Of a DNA stretch of 9,155 nucleotides, positions 5,785 through 9,155 are shown one piece after another; positions within the stretch are counted from its first letter, which is position 1, and each line of letters begins with the position of its first letter. The notes under the pieces were generated by a model that did not search any database, was not told the DNA's origin, and saw nothing but the letters and a program-made list of their open reading frames with translations. Source of the stretch: JAWVFN01 sp963696625 (GTDB lineage Bacteria > Actinomycetota > Thermoleophilia > Solirubrobacterales > 70-9); the NCBI GenBank assembly GCA_963696625.1, contig CAVOKZ010000054.1:1-9155 (forward strand), in the 5' to 3' direction. The translations under genes and the position numbers were made by a program.

Positions 5785-6500
5785 CCCAGCTCGCGCTCGA
5801 GCCAGAGCAGGGCGCTCGCCTGTATCTCGGCGTCGTGCTGCACCGAGCGGTGGTTGCCGCCGGGAACGACGACCAGCTTGCGCGGCCCGATCGCGCGGTC
5901 GTAGAGCTCCTCCGACCAGGTGTGGGGGATGCGCTCGTCGCCCTCGGCGTGAAGGAAGATCAAGGGCCGGGCCCCGATCTGCTCGACCGCCTCGCGCAGG
6001 TCGTGCTCGGCGAGCCAGGCGCGCAGCCCGGCGACGTCGCCGACCTTCATCTCGAGCTCGCCGCGCTTGAGGCCGCGGCTCAGCATCTGCTCGCCGGCCG
6101 GGCAGATCGCGATCACGCCGGCGATCTCGGGCGAGATCGCCGCCGCGTGCAGAGCGAGGAAGCCGCCCATGCTCGAGCCGCGCGCGGCGACCCGGTCGCC
6201 GTCGACCCCGGGCTCGCGCGCGAGCAGCTTCGCCATCCGCACGACGTCGTCGGGCGCCCCGGGCCCCATCTCGCCCTCGGAGGCGCCGTGGCCGCGGGCG
6301 TCGAAGGCGAGCGCCGCCCAGCCCTGGGCCGCGGCGATCCGCGCGAAGTCGGCGTGGTTCTCCTTGCGCGACCCGGCGCCGTGGACGATCACCACCCCCG
6401 GCCACGGCGGCGGCGTGTCGGGATGCCAGAGCAGATAGGCGAGGCCGTTCTCGGTTCCCTCGCGGGTCGGCGGCCGGTGGCCCGGGACAAAATTGACCAT
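5781..6500 (-). CDS. Alpha/beta hydrolase (dienelactone hydrolase/acyl-peptidase-like)
   Basis: A 239-residue, single-domain alpha/beta hydrolase without a signal peptide. The strand VVIVHGAGS (36-44) gives the HG oxyanion region. The nucleophile elbow is GSSMGG with Ser110. Asp188 in HAEGDERIP and His217 in GGNHRS complete the catalytic triad. The DARGHGASEG phrase (68-76) is typical of the esterase/lipase-like branch of the fold. The substrate is unknown; an ester or activated acyl compound is most likely. The start is ATG 6500-6498, where the conserved part begins. An upstream in-frame start would add 36 unlikely residues through the promoter region. The gene has no Shine-Dalgarno but a promoter-like TTGGCC-N18-CACACT ending 6 nt before the ATG, suggesting a leaderless transcript. 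Its 3' end overlaps the convergent low-complexity gene by 4 bases. Confidence 0.9.
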   Translation of the reverse strand: MVNFVPGHRPPTREGTENGLAYLLWHPDTPPPWPGVVIVHGAGSRKENHADFARIAAAQGWAALAFDARGHGASEGEMGPGAPDDVVRMAKLLAREPGVDGDRVAARGSSMGGFLALHAAAISPEIAGVIAICPAGEQMLSRGLKRGELEMKVGDVAGLRAWLAEHDLREAVEQIGARPLIFLHAEGDERIPHTWSEELYDRAIGPRKLVVVPGGNHRSVQHDAEIQASALLWLERELG

Positions 6501-6625
6501 CCCAGAAGTGTGAACAACGTTTCCCGGTATGGCCAAATGGGGGGCGTGGTGGAGCCTAATCCAATTCGCCCTGCTGTCGATGAAGAGACTGGAAGCAGCA
6601 ACACACACGCGAAAAGTAGGCCCGC
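6501..6625. other. Divergent intergenic region
   Basis: These 125 bases are noticeably more AT-rich than their surroundings and separate the hydrolase (minus) from the low-complexity ORF (plus). Apart from the minus-strand promoter candidate I see no operator, RNA gene or strong hairpin. The plus-strand gene presumably also starts here, but I cannot pick out a promoter for it. Confidence 0.4.
6507..6536 (-). promoter_or_regulatory. Candidate promoter of the alpha/beta hydrolase gene
   Basis: Read on the minus strand, TTGGCC (6536-6531) and CACACT (6512-6507) are 18 nt apart, near the spacing of sigma-70-type boxes. CACACT ends 6 nt before the ATG, so the transcript would begin at or next to the start codon. 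Both boxes differ from consensus, so confidence is limited. Confidence 0.4.
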
Positions 6626-7060
6626 ATGAAGCCCCCAGGACGGGGCGAGACGGCGCTGGCCGAGCCGGCGATCCCGGCGACTCCCGCGGTAACCGTCGCG
6701 CCGGCGCCCAGTGTCAAGGGCGGCGACGGCAACGGCGACGGCAACGGTCGGGACGGCAAGCGCGGCGCCGAGACCGGGACGCCTCCCGCCGCGACGCCCC
6801 CGGAGGCTGTCGCGCAGCCCGTCCCCGCCGCCGCGTCGCCCTCGACCAGCAGCAGCACGAAGTCGAAGTCGCGCGGCCGCGGCCACGGCAGACTGAAGCC
6901 GAGCACGAGCAGCACGGCCACAAGCCCCGCCCCGGCCACCACAACCACCCCGAGCTCGTCGAGCTCCCCGGGCAAGGGCAAGGGGCACAGCAACGGCGCC
7001 AGCCCCTCGCAGTCCGCCCCCGGCAAGAGCAAGGGCAACGCCAAGGGCCACCGCAAGTAG
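6626..7060 (+). CDS. Low-complexity Pro/Ala/Ser/Lys-rich hypothetical protein
   Basis: A 144-residue ORF with no recognisable domain, signal peptide or membrane segment. Residues 1-30 are Pro/Ala-rich, followed by a GDGNGDGN run. Around 73-116 it is Ser/Thr-rich with basic KSKSRGRGHGR, and it ends in Gly/Lys/Ser repeats (PGKGKGHSNG, GKSKGNAKGHRK), making the C-terminus strongly basic. Such a tail could bind nucleic acid or acidic polymers, but that is inference. An in-frame TAG lies just before ATG 6626, so this is the start and there is no hidden signal sequence. Codon use is GC-rich at third positions with some less common codons (CCA, ACA, AGA). The antisense strand is also open but reads like a shadow. 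It could be a disordered protein or, less likely, non-coding. Confidence 0.5.
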   Translation: MKPPGRGETALAEPAIPATPAVTVAPAPSVKGGDGNGDGNGRDGKRGAETGTPPAATPPEAVAQPVPAAASPSTSSSTKSKSRGRGHGRLKPSTSSTATSPAPATTTTPSSSSSPGKGKGHSNGASPSQSAPGKSKGNAKGHRK

Positions 7061-7100
7061 ACCGCGGGCGTCGCCGTGCGGGTGTCGTGCCCCGCTCAGG

Positions 7101-7106
7101 CACAAT
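7101..7106 (+). promoter_or_regulatory. Candidate -10 element for lysA (leaderless)
   Basis: CACAAT lies 8 nt before ATG 7115, with no Shine-Dalgarno between. A start of transcription 7-8 nt downstream would fall on the start codon. No clear -35 box is visible, and no lysine riboswitch fits in the short upstream region. Confidence 0.35.
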
Positions 7107-7114
7107 GGGCGCCC

Positions 7115-8344
7115 ATGAGCGCAGCTGAGAACACCGTGGCCGACCCGATCGCCGGGTCGGCCGTCTACCCGCTCGGGAGCCGCGTCAACGAGGCCGGCCA
7201 CCTCGAGGTCGGTGGCTGTGACGTGGTCGAGCTCGCTCGCGCGCTCGGCACCCCGGCCTACATATACGCCGAGGACGACATCCGCGCCCGCGCCCGCGAG
7301 TTCCTGCGCGCCTTCGGCGAGCGCACCGACGACTTCGAGGTCCTGTTCGCGAGCAAGGCGCTGCCGCTGACCGCCGTCTACCGGCTGATGGCCGAGGAGG
7401 GGCTCTCGGTCGACGTCGCCTCGGGCGGCGAGCTCAACATGGCGCTCGCCGGCGGCGTCTCCGCCGAGCGCATCCACATGCACGGCAACAACAAGACCCG
7501 CGCCGAGCTCGAGTATGCGCTTGCCGAGGGCGTCGGCCACATCATCGTCGACTCCTTCGACGAGATCGCCCGCCTCGACGGTCTCCTCGACCGCCCGCAG
7601 CGGGTGCTGATCCGGGTCACGCCCGGGATCAAGCCCTCGACCCACACCTACATCCAGACCGGCCAGCTCGACTCCAAGTTCGGCTTCGGGCTCGAGGACG
7701 GGCTCGCCGCCCGCGCCGTCGAGACGGTGCGGGCCACCGAGCACCTCGAGCTCGTCGGCCTCCACGCCCACATCGGCTCCCAGATCTTCGAGCTCGAGCC
7801 GTTCACCAAGGCGATCGAGGTGATCCACGAGTTCTGCCAGGGGCTCGGCTTCGAGCCCGAGATGCTCAACGTCGGCGGCGGCCTCGGCATCGCCTATACC
7901 TCCGAGGACGAGCCGGCCTCGATCGACGACTACGCCGAGATCAAGGTCAGCGGCGTGCGCGACACCTTCGGCGACGGCCCGAGGATCCTGATCGAGCCGG
8001 GCCGCTCGCTGGTCGGCAACGCCGGGATCACCGCGTACGAGATCGGCACGGTCAAGGAGATCCCCGGGGTGCGCACCTACGTCGCCGTCGACGGCGGAAT
8101 GTCCGACAACCTGCGGCCGATGCTCTACGAGGCCTCCTACGAGGCGGTGATCGCCGACCGCGCCGCCGCCGAGCCCGACACCACGGCGACGGTCGCCGGC
8201 ATGCACTGCGAGTCGGGCGACATCCTGATCGAGGACGCGCGCCTCGCGGCGCCCGCGGTCGGCGACATCCTCGTCACCCCGGCGACCGGCGCCTACGGGC
8301 ACTCGATGGCCAACAACTACAACGGCGTCGCCCGCCCGCCGTGA
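7115..8344 (+). CDS. lysA: Diaminopimelate decarboxylase, frameshifted near its C-terminus
   Basis: A PLP enzyme that decarboxylates meso-diaminopimelate to L-lysine, the last step of lysine synthesis. The reading frame gives 409 residues. The PLP lysine is Lys81 in FASKALP. HGNNKT (124-129), HAHIGSQ (217-223), the phosphate-binding GGGLG (254-258), EPGRSLVGNAG (294-304), DGGMSDNLRP (326-335), HCESGD (364-369) and GAYGHSMANNYN (392-403) are all present. ATG 7115 is chosen over the upstream GTG at 7076 because it follows a -10-like CACAAT directly and gives a normal N-terminus. The frame stops early (TGA 8342-8344) just after NGVARPP. The missing tail continues in another frame from 8341 to 8421 (see next entry). 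The active site is complete, so the truncated enzyme might still fold. It heads a lysA-hom pair. Confidence 0.93.
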   Translation: MSAAENTVADPIAGSAVYPLGSRVNEAGHLEVGGCDVVELARALGTPAYIYAEDDIRARAREFLRAFGERTDDFEVLFASKALPLTAVYRLMAEEGLSVDVASGGELNMALAGGVSAERIHMHGNNKTRAELEYALAEGVGHIIVDSFDEIARLDGLLDRPQRVLIRVTPGIKPSTHTYIQTGQLDSKFGFGLEDGLAARAVETVRATEHLELVGLHAHIGSQIFELEPFTKAIEVIHEFCQGLGFEPEMLNVGGGLGIAYTSEDEPASIDDYAEIKVSGVRDTFGDGPRILIEPGRSLVGNAGITAYEIGTVKEIPGVRTYVAVDGGMSDNLRPMLYEASYEAVIADRAAAEPDTTATVAGMHCESGDILIEDARLAAPAVGDILVTPATGAYGHSMANNYNGVARPP

Positions 8345-8421
8345 TCTTCGCTCGCGAAGGGGAGGCGCGGGTCGTCTTGCGCCGCGAGACCTGGGACGAC
8401 CTGCTCTCGCGGGACGTATGA
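8341..8421 (+). pseudogene. lysA: Frame-displaced C-terminal tail of lysA
   Basis: Read from 8341 in the -1 frame, the sequence gives VIFAREGEARVVLRRETWDD, then LLSRDV and TGA at 8419-8421. This is the expected C-terminal end of diaminopimelate decarboxylases (the RRET-DLL region). One base is missing relative to an intact gene within the repetitive CGCCCGCCCGCC before 8341. With the frame restored, the lysA stop overlaps the hom ATG as ATGA, the usual coupled arrangement. This supports the tail as part of the ancestral gene. It could be a sequencing deletion, true mutation or, less likely, programmed frameshifting. Confidence 0.85.
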
Positions 8422-8442
8422 ACGCCGGGCGACGTCCCCGCG
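8408..8442 (+). promoter_or_regulatory. Hairpin enclosing the lysA stop and hom start
   Basis: CGCGGGACGT (8408-8417) pairs with ACGTCCCCGCG (8432-8442) as ten base pairs with one bulged C. The 14-nt loop (8418-8431) begins exactly at the hom ATG and includes the lysA TGA. Its right arm shares bases 8436-8442 with the left arm of repeat copy C, so the two structures exclude each other. A role in translational coupling or attenuation is inference. Confidence 0.5.
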
Positions 8443-9155
8443 GCAGCGGACGCGAAGCGGAGCAGCCGCAGGTTCATGTCGGCATCCTCGGCAAGGGGAC
8501 CGTTCGGCAGGCGTTCGCCGACCTGCTCGAAGAGCGGGCGGCGATGGTCGAGGAGGTCTCGGGCAAGAAGCCGAAGCTGACCGGCGTGCTGTCGACGAAG
8601 AAGGGCGACTTCGACGAGATCCTCCCGCCTCCGACGTGATCGTCGAGCTGATCGGCGGCATCGACCCGGCCCGCGACGACGTGACCCGGGCGCTGAAGGA
8701 GGGCCGCCACGTCGTCACCGCCGACCAGCCGCTGATCGCCCAGCACGGCGACGAGCTGGTCGCGGCGGCGAAGGAGGGTGGAGCCCAGCTGCGCTTCGAG
8801 GCCGCGGTCGCCGGCGCGATTCCGGTATCCGCGTCGTCCAGGAGAGCCTCGGCGCCGTCCCGATCGAGAAGGTCTTCGGATCGTCGACGGCACGACCAAC
8901 TTCATCCTCACCGAGATGGCCCGCGACGGCGCGACCTACGAGGACGCCCTCGGCCGCGCCCAGGACCTCGGCTACGCCGAGGCGGATCCCTCCGAAGACG
9001 TGAACGGGTTCGACGCCGCGGCGGAGGTGGCGATCCTCGCCCGCCTCGCGTTCGGCACCCCGGTCGCGCTCGAGGACGTCCCCTACGAGGGCATCGAGGA
9101 CATCGTCCCCGAGGACCTCGCCTACGCCAGGGCTGGCCTCGCTGAAGCTGCTCGG
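8418..9155 (+). pseudogene. hom: Homoserine dehydrogenase, broken by frameshifts and cut by the window edge
   Basis: Homoserine dehydrogenase reduces aspartate semialdehyde to homoserine, leading to threonine and methionine. The family sequence can be followed in pieces across frames. VGILGKGTVRQAF (NAD(P)-binding Rossmann start) runs to DFDEIL near 8627. DVIVELIGGIDPAR to AGAIPV runs 8633-8826. IRVVQESLGAVPIEKVFG runs 8827-8879. IVDGTTNFILTEM to DLAYAR runs 8880-9131. SLKLL begins at 9139. The first three changes each fit one missing base, near 8630, 8826 and 8879; the last, near 9135, is the opposite shift. Key residues also differ: the TANK motif reads TADQ, and the signature DV-G-D-A-A-K ends in Glu instead of Lys. 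The start ATG 8418 overlaps the restored lysA stop and puts repeat copy C into an unusual 20-residue leader. Decay and sequence error are both possible. Confidence 0.8.
8427..8477 (+). repeat. REP-like palindromic repeat, copy C (divergent, inside hom)
   Basis: The core GCGGACGCGAAGCGGAG and the tail GGTTCAT keep the same spacing as GGTTTAT in copies A and B (19 nt from the start of GCGAAGC to the start of the tail). The main stem is weaker: GCGGC (8440-8444) pairs with GCCGC (8465-8469), plus CC (8437-8438) with GG (8471-8472) across a C-A mismatch. Compared with A and B, the second stem pair and the outermost loop pair are both inverted (C-G to G-C), keeping pairing. The copy lies within the first codons of hom, so it is translated. 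Confidence 0.75.

Noticed and set aside
7061..7114. Lysine riboswitch upstream of lysA
   Set aside because: Only 54 bases separate the previous stop from the start codon, too short for the aptamer, and no matching helices are seen.
6389..8302. A 637-residue minus-strand ORF across lysA and the low-complexity gene
   Set aside because: Its composition (Val/Asp/Gly/Ala-rich) mirrors third-position GC of the sense genes, and lysA on the other strand is unambiguous.
8346..8359. CTTCG-CTCG-CGAAG hairpin after the lysA stop as a terminator
   Set aside because: It has no T-run and lies in the frame-displaced coding tail of lysA, so it is more likely a coding coincidence.
1..9155. CRISPR array, tRNA, rRNA, insertion sequence or phage genes
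   Set aside because: No regularly spaced direct repeats, cloverleaf, transposase motif or phage-like protein was found on reading both strands.

Overview
The window is very GC-rich, with strong GC bias at third codon positions. The gene content fits an actinobacterium: a secreted M23 peptidase with a coiled-coil stalk, a lipoprotein with cell-wall-binding-2-like repeats, and a lysA-hom arrangement as in Actinobacteria. The protein style suggests Thermoleophilia/Solirubrobacterales, but that is an impression and has not been tested by a search.

Layout. Bases 1-197 hold the 3' end of a DNA-3-methyladenine glycosylase-like gene (+). After a 65-nt structured repeat (copy A) comes a minus-strand operon reading 2416 to 262: a CWB2-like lipoprotein, an 80-residue protein of unknown function coupled to it by a TTGA overlap, and a complete metallo-beta-lactamase-fold hydrolase. 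A short divergent control region (2417-2509) with a TetR-type operator candidate and a strong Shine-Dalgarno leads into an acyl-CoA dehydrogenase (+, 2510-3799). Repeat copy B follows it. Next come the M23 endopeptidase (3935-5080) and a membrane-anchored low-complexity protein (5125-5784). The latter overlaps tail to tail with an alpha/beta hydrolase on the minus strand (6500-5781). A low-complexity Pro/Ser/Lys-rich ORF lies at 6626-7060. The window ends with lysA (diaminopimelate decarboxylase) and hom (homoserine dehydrogenase), which belong to the aspartate-family amino acid pathway.

The most interesting signals are not ordinary genes. A dispersed, palindromic REP-like element occurs three times in the same orientation, about 4 kb apart. 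It has an invariant core, GGACGCGAAGCGGAG, containing the GCGAAGC minihairpin sequence, and its stems show compensatory base changes between copies. The third copy sits inside the 5' coding end of hom, where a second, mutually exclusive hairpin would hold the lysA stop and hom start in its loop. From about 8340 to the right edge both genes are broken by single-base frame changes, and hom also lacks conserved lysines. This is either real decay or a poor-quality contig end. I see no mobile element, CRISPR array, tRNA, rRNA or phage gene. Most genes look like ordinary housekeeping or envelope genes, and I do not claim a new defence or biosynthetic system.
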